DNA of 64,000 nt from Tolypocladium sp. Sup5 PDA-1 (GCA_000750105.3 JPHH03000023.1:372001-436000); one strand, 5' to 3'. Shown: positions 21,434 to 33,418, counted from the first letter of the stretch. Program-made: numbers and translations. Notes: generated by a model from the sequence alone, not told the origin.

Positions 21434-23214
21434 ATGGCAGACGTGAACCCCGACCTTGGCGTGTCAGACGTCCACCAAGAGAATAAGGTCGTCCTTGCCG
21501 GGGACGACGAGGTCGACCAGAAACAGCCAGGCCACAATACCACGGGTGTTGCCGTCGTCGAGCAGGGTCACACGATTCCTACTACCGGTGAGAGGAAGAC
21601 AACCACAACCTGGGAGTATTGGTCGTACTGCCTTTACGGTAAGTGAGATACTGCGTGGGAGTCCTCCATTATACGATGACGCCAAGCTTATCTGTCGAAC
21701 TCCAGGATGGGGTGGCACTGGTGTCGGTGTCGGCAATTACGGCTCTTCGCTACAGCAAAACCTCGTCATTCAGGCATTTCCCAATGGATTTTTAAACTGG
21801 GGTGGACAGAATACGTCTGTCAACTCGTTCATCCTCGACATTAACGGTATCCTCTTCGCGGTCCAAGTCGTCGTCCTTATTATCATCGGCCCATATGCAG
21901 ACTACGGCACTTGGCGCCCCTGGATTCTGATCCTCTGGACTGCCATCGGCTGTGCCTGTTCGTTCGCCTTCTTTGGTCTAACCAGCTCTGACCAATGGGC
22001 TCTGGCTTCTGGCTTCTACGTGGCTGCGAATCTGGCTTTGAACGTCACTGGCGCCTTCTATCAGGCTCCATTCCCGGCGCTTGTCAGAGACCTGCCCAAG
22101 CTGATCGAATCGGAGCGACAAGTTATCGAGGGCACGAAAAGCCCCGAAGAGCATGCCACTCTTGACATGCTCGAGCGCTCCAAGCTTTCCAACATCTCCC
22201 TCATGTTCTCGGCCATAGGCTCAATGCTCTGCATTCTCATCGCCCTCGGCATCTGCTACGCGATGGGCACCAAGACCGTTGCTGAGAACACCAAGGTGTA
22301 CTCGGTCATTATCGGTTTCTTCGGTGTCGTTTGGGTCATCTCGTCGATCCCCTGGTTCGTGCTCGAGCAACACCGGCCCGGCCAGCAGCTTCCGGACAAT
22401 ACCAGCTGGCTGACTGTGGGGCCGAAGCAGGTTTGGGAGGCGGCTAGGAATGTGGCCCGGCTGAAGCAAACCTTCCTCTTCCTCGCCGGCTATTTCCTCA
22501 TTGCAGATGTCTACAACACTTCGGGCACCATAGTCAACATCTTGCAGAATGAGGCCATCTCGTTCGACTCCATCACTTTCTGTGGCCTCTTTGCTCTCGT
22601 CTACGGCCTGGAGTTTGTCTGCATCATGGCCAATCAGTGGATCCAACAGCGCTTCTCCATTAGGCCGAAGTGGATGTTCTTCGCCGCTGCCGTCGGTATT
22701 GTGTTTACCAACCTTTGGGGTAAGCATCCCCAAACTCATTGCATTCATCTTTTTGGCCCCTTGTTGTCCACAGCTAACCGATCCAGGTCTAATTGGCATC
22801 TGGACCGACAAGATCGGTTACCACAATGTTTGGGAGTTCTGGTTCTACCAGGCATGTATCGGCGTGCTCACTTCAGGCTGGTTCTCGTACGGCCAGACCA
22901 TGATGGCAGAGGTGTCCCCGGCGCCTAAGATGTACGTCTTCTTCGCGCTGTATAACACCCTGGGTAAGACAGCCGCCTTCGTCGGCCCGTTTATTACGGG
23001 AGCCATTATCAACGATGCGAACGGAAACACCAACCAGGGCTTCTGGTTTACTTTCATCACCGGTCTAGTTGCTCTCGTCCTCCTTGCTATGGTCGATACC
23101 GACAAGGCCAAGCGAGATAATGCGGCATACCTCGAAGCGGAAAGGAAGGATCTCTATGCCTCTTACGGTTCTGGAAGTCATGTCCAGACTTCCGTCCAGG
23201 TCGAGGGTGTTTAA
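21434..23214 (+). CDS. ATG22-like vacuolar amino-acid effluxer (MFS), 548 aa
   Basis: Exons 21434-21638, 21706-22719, 22787-23214; both introns are 67 nt, with GTAAGT...CCAG and GTAAGC...TAACCGATCCAG. The first ATG in the frame is used. The hydrophilic N-terminus (about 60 aa) is followed by WEYWSYCLYGW, then about 11-12 TM segments. Family marks: SFILDINGILFAVQV with the polar Asp, IIIGPYADYG...RPWIL, a long cytosolic loop with ERSKLSNISLMFSAIGSM, and WFSYGQTMMAEVSPAPKMY near the C-terminus. Yeast Atg22 exports amino acids from the vacuole after autophagic breakdown; fungi have several paralogues, so this copy could have another substrate. Confidence 0.9.
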
Positions 23215-24152
23215 GTCAACGTCAAGGTTTTACTTAATAAGAATATAGCTACATACATTCGGAGTATTAAAATGAGAGTGCTACAGACCTGATACGGCAG
23301 TCGTTATCATAGCGAGGCACTTAACCGGCAAACTACAAGCAACTTTTGCGTAGTACTCCGCAGGGAACATGTATCTCGGCGCCTTAACTACGTCTCCCAG
23401 CCCCGCCTGCCCAATCCTCCAGAGACTAACAAAATTCTCCTTGACTATTCCTACCGCTCATACGGCGAGTGTGCCTTGCGTATATCTTGTGCATCCCTAC
23501 CGTTGCGTGTAATTGATGCAACTGATTCAGTTGCTACTTTACCTCCACGACGTTTAAGGAGGCAACTGGCGCGACAGAACGAAAAGGATGAGCCCGTAGC
23601 GTGGAGGCTCGGCGAACAGGGAGAGTGCGGACTAGGGTGGCCCCTAACGTGCCGTTCCCGCCGAGGCCCAGACTCCGCCTCATCCGAAGTGTCTGCTTTA
23701 GGCAGGTTGGCTTGGTGGCGTCCCCGCCCGATCTGAACCTACACCTTTTGACAAGCTTTCACAAGTTCCAGAAGGGAACGGCAATCTGTGTGCCGTTATC
23801 TGCTCTGTTTCAGGTGATCAAGTTCTAATTATCGCCGTCCAGGGGTACCTATCTTGGGACCCGGATACAATTACTGATGAAGTACTAAACACCCATATTC
23901 CGACGTATCAACCTTCTTTCATGACTTCTTCCGGAGAGCACATGAACAGGTCAATCGTTGCAGCATCTAACGTCGTTCCCTCGTAAATGCCGCCCGGCTG
24001 TCCGTCAAACACTATGCCAGGACCCGCAGAGCCGTATAAGAAGATTGACGTCGGTTCTTTATCCACAGCACCGCCGTATCATAGGTATCGAGGGGCTCAG
24101 GTGGCCATGGCCCGAATCAGAGCGCACTTTGTGTTACTGCTTCTGCTTCAAT

Positions 24153-24199
<47 letters not shown>

Positions 24200-24263
24200 C
24201 TATGCCTGGAAGTGACATACACACCCATCCTTTACGATGCTCGGCCAAAACTCTCTCTCAACT
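23215..24263. other. Intergenic stretch with CT microsatellite
   Basis: About 1 kb between convergent genes. Near-copies TTCGGAGTA (about 23260) and TACTCCGC (23354) occur. No gene supported. Confidence 0.45.
24158..24191 (+). repeat. (CT)n microsatellite
   Basis: An uninterrupted run of about 16 CT dinucleotides, followed by TATCTATCTC. Confidence 0.95.
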
Positions 24264-26317
24264 TCACCAGCTCCTTTCCGTGATGCCCGAGTCCGTAATA
24301 TCCTCCTCCTTGTAGTCCGCCAGACTTCTGCTCAGCGGCACTATCGAATCGCACTGGGCACTCCTCTTCATGGTCGGTGCCTTCCCGTCCTTGTCCAGCT
24401 TCGGGTGCATGTGACACCCGCTGGGGCCCATCCAGTTGGCCGCGGCGCAATAGGGGTCTTGACCGCAAAGCTTGGCACATTCCGCCAGGCTCTTGACTGC
24501 GCCGTTGCTCCTGATTGTTTCAGCGGCGCTATGCCAGCAGTGTCTGCAGCTCAGGCGCATTGTGTCGCCTCCTGCGACGAGGAGAGCGCCGTGGTCGGCG
24601 TCGCAGCGCGCCTGGTCAGCAGGCATGGGCTCGCTGTTGACCTTGTCGCAGCCCTTCTTGCAGGAGGAGCAGGCACCGGCGCAGCCGAGAGAGTGCGCGC
24701 TGACGAATGCGTCGGCGGAGATGGACGGCTGGTTGGCGTTGCGGCCGTAGAAGCAGCGCTGGGTGCGCGGTTCGTAGTCTACGCTGCGGCACTCGGGCAT
24801 GACGGAACAGGCTGCCAAGCATGCATCGTAGGATGCGCGGCGGTCGATTTTGAGGTATGTAGTGCCGTGACGCTTATTGCAAGACATCAAGTAGTTCTGT
24901 ATAGTCCGTGGTCAGTTCAATCATGTTGCATCGTCATGTGTTGAGCCCACGAGATTCCATGACTGACCTCTCCTGTGACGCTAACATAGAGCTGACCATG
25001 TGCGTGCGGGCACTCGGTCGAGCATAGCTTCGACTTGGACAACTCGGCCTCCTTGGTGGGAGGGAGCGTCACATAGGCGTGGTGGACTCTATCGGCACTG
25101 GTGGTAGAAAACCCGCCGTTCCCATATAGTCTGCAATTATCCGTGGGGTTGGCACTGTCATACGCGGCGCTATATGCATCTCACCGTCAGCCAAAGAGCC
25201 GTACTAAGAGAAGGGTGAGAGTTTCCCCCTACCTTTTGCATTTCTTGTTCGCAACGCACTTCTCGACACATGCCTGGTGGCTTGCTGCGGTCCCCTGCTC
25301 GACAACAGTGGCAGCATCGGTATCAGTGCAGCATTGCAAGTAGAACCAGGTGCCGTCGGAGCCCTCCCAGATCTTGCCGTTGTCTGGTCATAGTGTGTTA
25401 GCACGCGCTTCAGTTTGGGATCAAGGATGCTTCCGTATGTGACGGGGCCATGGGACGTACTGGCTGGGCATTTCAGACTCGTAGTGATCTCAGGGTCCTT
25501 CTTGGCCTGCGTCTCCCGGACGTCGGGACAAACGATGGGGAACCAGGCATCCCCCTCAGCCCAGGCCGTAGTCTCGGCCGGGTTTTTCTTGTAAGCGCAT
25601 GTATTTGTACTGCGTTGGAAGTCACAGCTGTAGCAGTCCGCATCCTTTGCGCAGCGATCTGCGCACTCCTTCAATGATGGGCAGGGCTCGCTCTTCCAAT
25701 GGCCCTTGCTGTGTCCTGTGTTGCACCTCAACTCGTACGTGATGTCGTTGCTAAGTCCCGCTGTCAGCAATTCGGCATATACCAGCAGTAACAAGCAACT
25801 CGCTCCTTACGTTGTGTATCTCTTCTTGTCGTCCGCCGGACAAGTGTATGAAGAAGGGTCGACGGGGGTGATGGGCTTCTGGGCTCCTCCTCCACCTGTC
25901 TGGCCCCCTCCGCCTGGCGTAGTCTGCCCTGGCACATCTTGAACGAACTGCCAGGTTGTGAGATCCGCATGTTGGAAAGTAGGACCAGCCTTCTTCAAGG
26001 CGCATTTGCCAGTCTTCAGGAGCGTGCTGTGCACACACTGCGCATTTGCCGCGCACCTCTCGGCACACTCTGCAAGACTGCTGCACGGATTCTCCTCTAT
26101 GGGCATCCCTTGAATGCCTGAACCGCACATCAACTTGTACTTCTTACCGCCTCTGGTATCGGAGATGTTAGCTAGATGGCCATTCGAAATCTATCACAGC
26201 ACACACAAAGACTCACGTAGTGATGGTCTGTCCATCGTCCACAGGGCAGGCGTATTTGGTTTGGGCGGCAACAAGGCCAGCCCATTCAACCGCGACCAAT
26301 ATGAGTGCAACTTTCAT
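24264..26317 (-). CDS. Secreted multi-domain protein with five PAN/apple-like cysteine modules (572 aa)
   Basis: Six exons: 26317-26217, 26152-25811, 25750-25461, 25383-25233, 25169-24968, 24896-24264; all introns are GT-AG and phases close to 1719 nt. Signal peptide 1-19 (ALILVAVEWAGLVAAQ). Five related modules follow, each opening with a CP or CD motif, then a Tyr/Leu-x-C strand, and a PAN helix of the form L-x-E-C-A-x-x-C-A-x-x-x-x-C: SSLAECAERCAANAQC, PSLKECADRCAKDADC, SHQACVEKCVANKKC, SYDACLAACSVMPEC and KSLAECAKLCGQDPYC. A Pro/Gly/Thr linker (QTTPGGGGQTGGGG) separates modules 1 and 2. PAN domains bind proteins or sugars in animals and parasites; in fungi such secreted proteins are poorly known. 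Extracellular binding or wall association is inference. Confidence 0.85.
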
Positions 26318-27057
26318 GATGACTATTGCAAGATGACCGAGACTTGGGGGAGAAGGCTGCCGTTCGGTATGATGAGGAGATAGTTGGGACGGAGGATAGA
26401 GAGTGGCTCGTCTTTAAAGCAAAGACTTGAGCCATGGAGGGTCCTACCCACCCCGGTCGAGAGGTTGTCGTAGAGGCACGGCCATGCCGTTCGCTTCTAA
26501 CTGGCCGGGCTTCCGGTGACGCCGCATCTGATGCAGGGAAATAAGGGGGCTGCAGTCTCTGACGTGGCCATTTACTTCATCGCATTCGACTGCTCGGCGC
26601 GGAATGGGATCCAGGCACAAAGGGCATAGTGTCTCGGGGAATGCCTTCTCGCCCTGTCTTGTGGGGCCGGCTGTGGTTGAAGATGGGACAGTTGAGGCCT
26701 CGAACAACTTACCAGGGCCTGCAAGGGTTCATTTTCAGCTTTCAGCAGGCTGTACGGCTTCTGCAAGCGACCAGTCACGTTTGACAAACCGTTGCCCATT
26801 TCGATAAGCCCCATCTCCAGATTCCGAACCCATGCTGGGGAGCACCCGACTTCAAACGCTATTGTGGAAGCTTAATTACACGTCGCTTCATCCGACTCCT
26901 GATATAGAGTTGCAATTCACCTCTTCTGCTCAATTTCCCCCAACTCCTTCCCTACCTTCCCAATCTTGCTCTGCGCCTATCCTCCCAGTGTGAGGTTCAT
27001 TCTTTACGTTCCTTCAATTTATCGTCTCTATCATACCATCCCCTATCGACCCTCGGG
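26318..27057. other. Divergent region upstream of PAN gene and poly-Gly gene
   Basis: Holds two overlapping minus-strand ORFs (26572-26814 and 26444-26707). One has a CPLC...C pattern, but no splice pair joins it to a convincing start, so I do not call a gene. It probably contains two promoters. Confidence 0.4.
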
Positions 27058-27378
27058 ATGAAGCCTTCGCTTCCCAGTCTCGTGGCTATAGTCGCCTTAT
27101 CCGGCCAGTCTACATCCTTCTTCTTCTGCCCTATATTTAAACCTCTTAAACCTTGGTGGATCCCCTTGCCCGGAGTCGGAGGCGGAGGCGGCGGCGGAGG
27201 CGGTGGTGGAGGAGCTCCCTGCCCTGCCGCCGTCTGTCCACAACAGAGTTGTCCAGTACCAAATTGCATTCCGGTCCTCGACCCCAACAACGCATGGGCT
27301 GCCGTCGACAATTGCCGTATCAACGGTTTCCTGAATACAGCAATCAACCAGGATGCAACTCAGTGGAGATGTTCATAG
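27058..27378 (+). CDS. Secreted poly-glycine/cysteine-rich protein A (106 aa)
   Basis: Single exon. Signal peptide about 1-18 (SLPSLVAIVALSGQS), then an aromatic-proline stretch STSFFFCPIFKPLKPWW, a run of 12 glycines, and a cysteine tail CPAAVCPQQSCPVPNC with two later cysteines, ending WRCS. The layout and several blocks match the protein at 28596: ST(S/G)FFF(C/W)PI, the poly-Gly hinge, and a C..CP....PNC motif. I know no named family; a structural or surface protein, or an effector, are all possible. Confidence 0.65.
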   Translation: MKPSLPSLVAIVALSGQSTSFFFCPIFKPLKPWWIPLPGVGGGGGGGGGGGGAPCPAAVCPQQSCPVPNCIPVLDPNNAWAAVDNCRINGFLNTAINQDATQWRCS

Positions 27379-28595
27379 CGACCCTAGCCAGAGGCCATGG
27401 ATTCGACAACCCGGCTCGATCTCAAATTCGTCTCATATGCAGCAGTTCAAGTTGCATGGACAAAGGGGGGACAGGGTGGGCAAAGGGGGGACAGGGTGAC
27501 AGTGTGCAGGGAGTCAGGATCAGCCACCACAATGCGACCAGCCGCTGACGCCATCTACAGGCGCGCATTGTCCGGAACCCTGTATCCTAAGCTAGAAGTT
27601 TAATTGAACATCAGTGGCCCATTGGCTTTTGTCATTAAATTTGAGAAATTTAAGTGTATTTTCTTCTGTCCACACGGGTGTCCCTGGCCGTATGTAAAAT
27701 TGGGTGGGCAATACGGATAGTAACGCAGCAATCAGTTTCAACATGCCATGTAGTCAAGGTCGGAGAAGCCGGAGGAGAGAGGCTGGGACGCACTGCTGCA
27801 TGGGCTATGTCTCGGGCTATTGTCTTGATTGGCGTGCATATGCAGTCCTTTGTCTGTACTCCGCAAACGCCAATTTCGTGAAACTTCACCTGCAATCACA
27901 TACACTGGACAACGCAGCCCGCTTCTGTGGGCCAGAACCGGTCACCAACCAAAGACTTGGACAATCTGCGACTTTCAGCTAATAACGGCCACTCCGTAAT
28001 AGGCCAAAATGTGCGTAGTACATAAGCCACTATCAGTAGTCGTCGCGGCATGAATACAGCCCTCTCAACCAATCCTGCATGAGAATACGTAACAATGACT
28101 CAAAATTGCAAGCGAGGCCATCTCGTCAGCCTGCTTCGCGGTAGCATTTAGCCCCGCATACAACCAGGACCTGCGTGCAGCTGAATCGCATTGACCGGTC
28201 TAGATTCTACTGAGCCAGCTGTGTCTTCGTATTCGTGTTTCGGCTCCGTTTACTGCAACATTAGGCACGACGCCATCTTTGATGTCCCGATCCGTGGATG
28301 GTGACGTGTCATGTTATTTCCTCGCGGAACTGATGGAGCGGACGTTAATCGCCGAGACAACTCTTTGCCGGAAACATGTGTGTAACACAAATTACGAAAG
28401 AAAAAGCCCTCATCAATGACGCGTAAGCTCACGTTGAACTGATCGGTCATCCTATACATAGTCGTAGGCACTCCATTTTGTCTCTTGTTTCCGAAAGCGA
28501 AAGCAACTATTCCTCTTTGTTTGACTACCCAGGCCACTCTCACAACTACGCCCGGTCGAGGCCAACTTCATTTGAAGCTCCCGGCTCAACTACTC
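27379..28595. other. Intergenic stretch between the two poly-Gly genes
   Basis: Contains a short direct repeat, CAAAGGGGGGACAGGGTG, in two adjacent copies at about 27461-27498. No other feature supported. Confidence 0.45.
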
Positions 28596-28889
28596 ATGAA
28601 ATTCTTCCTTCTGGGCCTGTCGGCCGCTTTGGCTTTCGCGGGCTCGTCTACGGGCTTCTTCTTCTGGCCTATTGTTATCAACAGGCCCATCTCCAATCCC
28701 GTTGGCGGTGGCGGCGGCGGCGGCGGCGGCGCCAGCAATTGTGGCATTTGCCCTTCACCAAACAGCCAGGCACCGAACTGCCCCAAGAACCCGGATTTCG
28801 ACAGGCGATCAAATGACATTGCGGCATGCGCAGGCGGCGGCCTGACGGCATTTTTCAACCCTGATGGGTCGTTGAACAGCTGTCAATGA
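28596..28889 (+). CDS. Secreted poly-glycine/cysteine-rich protein B (97 aa)
   Basis: Single exon, paralogue of the gene at 27058. Signal peptide 1-18 (KFFLLGLSAALAFAGSS), STGFFFWPIVINRPISN, a run of nine glycines, then CGICPSPNSQAPNC and later cysteines in AACAGG and SCQ at the end. The frame opens at 28485, but Met 28596 directly precedes the signal peptide. The gene lies in the same orientation as protein A, 1.2 kb downstream, so tandem duplication with strong divergence is likely. Confidence 0.65.
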   Translation: MKFFLLGLSAALAFAGSSTGFFFWPIVINRPISNPVGGGGGGGGGASNCGICPSPNSQAPNCPKNPDFDRRSNDIAACAGGGLTAFFNPDGSLNSCQ

Positions 28890-31489
28890 CCTACAATACG
28901 ACGTGCGGTCGCCATCGACGCCAGGCCTCTTGTCGACACAGGGCAATGGTGCTTCTTTTGGGATGAGCTGAGAGCACTGCGGAGACTGGAACTTGGGCAT
29001 TTTATACGCTGAAGATCTGGATTCGAAGTCAATGGCCGCGACGGCGTGGAACCGAGCTGTGTCCCAAACAAACGCATGTAGATAGCACGGTACGCCTTGT
29101 AGAAGGACGTGCCGCCATATCTCATAACCCTTTGTTCAAGACTTTACTACTGCGGAAAAGAACCAAAAAGGTGGTAGGATTGTGGCATCTACAGCGGCTG
29201 AAATGGGAAGAATAAAGGCGTTGCTAGACGTCTTGCAAGTGGAGAGAATATCGACCAGTGATACACTTAGTTGAGGAAATGTCACTCCAGATCTTTTATG
29301 TCTCTGGTTGCATGAAAGACGACAGCGAATCGGCGTGATCCCGGGGACGGACTCGTGGCCCTGTCTCAGTGCCCCTGTTGATTCTGGGCCTATCGCGCCT
29401 TGTCTCTTGCCTTCGCTGGTCCCGATGCTGACCTAGCTGCTTGTGCTGCCTGCCCAATCACCGTTGCGATCTGGTTGGCTACCTGACTTATTATATGACC
29501 CTCACTTCTCTGACAGTATGCCTCAAAGAACGACTGTGGTCTAAGCTGGTTGTGATGGTTTCTGCAGAGACTTCTGGCCACCCCGCGGCTCTGGGTAAAT
29601 GCTGTTGCCATGAACTACGAGCTTCATGGCAATTTGCGCCTGCTTCCCCATGCTCCATCTGTGGAGCTTCGGGACCAGTTCCCGCCTGTCAGCATCCTGT
29701 TCTCCGTCATGGGGTTGGCCTTCGACTTTCACTGTCTTAGGTCACGTCGTACGACGTCGCTATGTGTGGGGAAGCAAGGTCGAATTTTTAGGGTAGGGTA
29801 CCGGCAGACAAAGGCTCGTGCAAACGCGGCAGAAGCTGCAGGGTTTGTTAGCCGGTCCGGAGATGGCACGGCAGGCCACGGGTTCAGCCGCCCTGCCCAC
29901 TTGGGACCCTACACACAGACCTCCGGTGACACAGCTAGAGGTGGCCGAGACGCCGATAAATCGATATTCTGCTTTGGCCTCCTCTTGGCACTGTAAATAG
30001 CTGATTAAGGGGGAGCCTACGAGTGTGATCCTCGAGTGGGTCCATGTCGGACGGTCGGCTACGCCGGGGTCCAGAACAAGATGCATGCGTTCATATGCAA
30101 GCCCAGTTCGTGTGACGGCTGCAAGATCGGTGGGAAGGAGGAAGCTGCCGTCTTCTTTTCTCCGTCGTCATCTGCAGCTGCGGCCTTCAGCCAGCCCAAT
30201 TATCCCCTTTCGGCTTTCATCAGCTGTCAAGTTTCGTTCACCCCCACCATTTCCTGCGGTCCGCCCCGATCCTGTGCTATCAAGATGCCTGGCCAACGGC
30301 ACCGGGCATCACATTGACATGCCGCCCCTCAAGCCTGCACTCTAGCCCTTGGAATGTTTAGTTGCGTCTCCTTGCTGAGCTGAGACACCATAACGTCCGC
30401 AAACATGCTGATGTTCCGGTAACTGGCCACATCTGTCCATGCAGCCTCCAGCCATGTCTACTGCAACCGCCCCGCGACACCCCGCCCCCTAACGCGACTA
30501 ACTCGTCTCTGTAGCTTTCGGCCATGCCGATAACAGAACTGGGCCGTTATTGCTGCATACACCTTTCACGGTTACCATCCGTTTAGTTAGTTTCTATTAC
30601 TAGGTGATTTGTTGGGGTGTTGGTGCAGACCCCTGACCAGAAAAACGGAAAACACAAAAAAGTGGAGGAACGCCAAGAGGTCTGATAATCCATAGGTGTA
30701 AGCGAGACGTCTAGATCCTGAATAACAGATGGTCCCTCATGCACACACGGACGCAAGTCACGATGTCGATGAGCTTTTGATATTCTTAGAATGGACATCC
30801 TGGCTTTTCCTCCTCCCTTTTAGAGATGGCCGTGCTCCTTGTATTTTGCCTTTAACTTACACAATGTGAAAGACCTGCTCGTACTGGCGTTGCTTCTACG
30901 ACTTACACGACGTCCGTTGCACTCGGCCTTCGGTGTGTTCGTTCCCCCTCAACAAATTACGAGCGGTTTCTAGGATAACCTCGTGTGACTGGGAAGAGTC
31001 CTTCTTCTCCGTTAATATTAGTGGAAGTGGTGTTATGTTATTGCTATTGAAAGAGGAATCGAATTGACGTCTGATCGAATTAATGTAGCCTTAGGCTATA
31101 GCGTATAGCACGTGTAGACCGGGCTTATAACTATTATATAAGAAGTGAAGGAATTTGTATATAAAGACTCTTTTATTCCTAATTAAATAAGTGGAAAAGG
31201 GATTCCTTTTATCTTGTGCCGTTGTGGCCTGTGATGCGTGTTAGTGGCGTTAGACGTGGAGATTGAGGCCTTGTAGCTTTAATTGAGTCTCGAGTTGTTA
31301 ATGCAACGAGGCTTGGTCTACTAATGGATGAATGCAACGAAGCTTGATTCTTGAATGCAAACACCGAGTCATTAAGGGGATGGGGCGTTGTGCGGTGAAT
31401 GTGACAGGACGAGGCTTGAATCACGGCTCGGTCAGACATCAAACCCCCAGACCTGCTCGCGGCTCTTCAAGGTCACAGGATCAACGGTC
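28890..31489. other. Gene-poor stretch, 2.6 kb
   Basis: No ORF with a recognisable feature. 31000-31200 is AT-rich. Just before the PKS relic, AATGCAACGA(G/A)GCTTG occurs twice (31303 and 31331) and GACGAGGCTTGAAT once (31408), a short local repeat at the truncation edge. Confidence 0.45.
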
Positions 31490-33418
31490 GCCCTTTGTGC
31501 CTGTCATCCGTGTACGCCGACATGGCTCTGACACTCTTCACTCGTCTGCTGGAGAAGTCGTCTCTTCCTGACAAATCCGGCCTCGGTGTTGAGGTATCCA
31601 ACATGGTTGTTAACAAGACCCTCCTGCTCAACGACGAGCCTACCCAGCTCATTGAGCTGAAGGCTTTTGCTAGCTTGTCAAGACGGTCAGCCACCTTGAC
31701 CATTTGTAGCATTTCAAATGATGGAAAGATGACCACGAACCACGCCAAATGTACCGGGTCCTTTACCAGGAAGAGCCGGTGGACGGCTGAGTGGAAACGG
31801 CGCGACTTCCTGGTCAAGTCCAGAATCGAAAATCTACAACATTCAATTCATGACGATTCAGGTTCGTCGGTCCATTTTCTCAAGTCTGGCATGTTTTACA
31901 AGCTGTTCACCTCCATCGTTGAGTACGATAATTCCTTCAATGGTCTCCGCGAACTTATCATGAGATCATCTGAGCTCGTGTGTACGGCGAGAGTCAAGTT
32001 CAACACACCGACAGAAGATTGAAATGGTTTGGATGTACGGAGTAGATTCGGTATGTTGTCAGTGGGGTACGAGGTGTAGCAAGGCTTTTCGGTATAATAT
32101 CCATGTAGTATCAATTGGGTCATGAGCGCATCCCCTACCCGCAGGGGAGGGCGACAAATGGCTGTGCCCTCCATATTGGATTGAGAGTCTGGGACAGATT
32201 ACAGGATTCTCGCTGAACGGAAGTGACGCTCTCGACTCCCAAAACCAGGTCTTTATCAACCATGGATGGGAGAACAGGAGGCTTCTCAAGGCGCTGTCTG
32301 CGGAGATGACGTACCGGACCTTCGTCAAGATGCGTACAGGGGACGACATCTCCTATCCAGGCGACCTTTATATCTTTGACCCTGCTGAGGAGATTGTCGG
32401 CACATATGAAGGTGTTAGCTTCAGCGCCCTCAGTAGGAATACATTCGACAGAGTGCTGCCCAAGCTAGGTACTGTGAGCCAAACAGCCGAAAAGGTGTTG
32501 CATGCTCCTCGTGCAGCCAAGGTTGAGACGCCAGAACCAATGGCAACGCGACCATCAGCACAGCCCGAATCGCCCGTGCTCCCGAATGTTCGGAGTGTCT
32601 ACGGTAGCATCTATCACGCCGTTTTCGGCTCTCCCAACTCCTGGAGTCAGCTCCAACGAAAAAGGCTGGGTTATGACATGACTTTACCGTCACCTCGTAA
32701 GCACATTTCCCACCAGCAATCCGCTCCTAGATTGAGTAGCCACCCCACTGACGTATGTTATCCTCAATCTGAAGTCGTTGATCTGACCATGGCGACTCCC
32801 ATTGTTCACAAAAAAACGGTCACGATTCCACCCGCCACATCGGTTCTCTTGCAAGGCAACATTGCCACCGCACCAACGGGGACCTTACTTCTTCGGTGGT
32901 TGGTCCGCTGGTGGCATCTGCGCATACGATGCTGCACAGCGCCTCGCGGCCGCTGGTGAAGACGTCCAGAGGCTGATCCTAATCGACAGCCCGAACCCGA
33001 TCGGGTTAGAGAAGCCGCCGGTGAGACTGTACGACGACTTTGACCGTCTCGGTATGTTTGGGGCCGTAGCTGGACAGAAGCCACCCGCGTGGCTGCTGCC
33101 GCACTGTATGGGCTTCATGGGCATCTTGCACACTCACGAGCCACGCCCCATTCTTGGCCTAACGCGTCTCCCGACTTGGGTTATCTGGGCTGAGGATGGA
33201 GTGGCAGATGACGGGTCGATTCAGATCCGGCCTGGCGATCCGCCGAACGTGTGATGGCTGCTGCGGAAGCGCACGGATCTAGGTCCCAACGGATGGGACC
33301 GACTTGTCGGGAGAGACAACATGGCGATTGAGGTCCTTGAGGGGCGAATCACTTCAGCGTGCTCAAGGAGACTGCTGCTACGAGGGTCGGCGCTTTCATC
33401 ACAAGGGCAATGGCTTAA
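31490..33418 (+). pseudogene. Truncated non-reducing polyketide synthase relic (PT and TE remnants)
   Basis: Reads as the product-template domain from SVYADMALT onward: TTNHAKC, WKRRDFLVKSRI, LKSGMFYKLFTSIVEYD, then after a gap PPYWIESLGQITGF, VFINHGWENRRLLKALS and GDLYIFDPAEEIVG. A linker follows, then PPATSVLLQGN and a thioesterase core GPYFFGGWSAGGICAYDAA with the GxSxG serine, and near the end LGPNGWDRL and a NHFSV His block closed by TAA 33416-33418. Missing: SAT, KS and AT domains, the part of PT that carries its catalytic His, the whole ACP, and roughly the first third of TE. TGA codons at 32020-32022 and 33252-33254 and a one-base deletion near 33346 also break it. Clearly dead. Confidence 0.85.

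Noticed and set aside
26444..26814. Minus-strand ORFs with a CPLC...C zinc-finger-like pattern
   Set aside because: No splice pair joins the cysteine-bearing frame to the frame with a plausible start.
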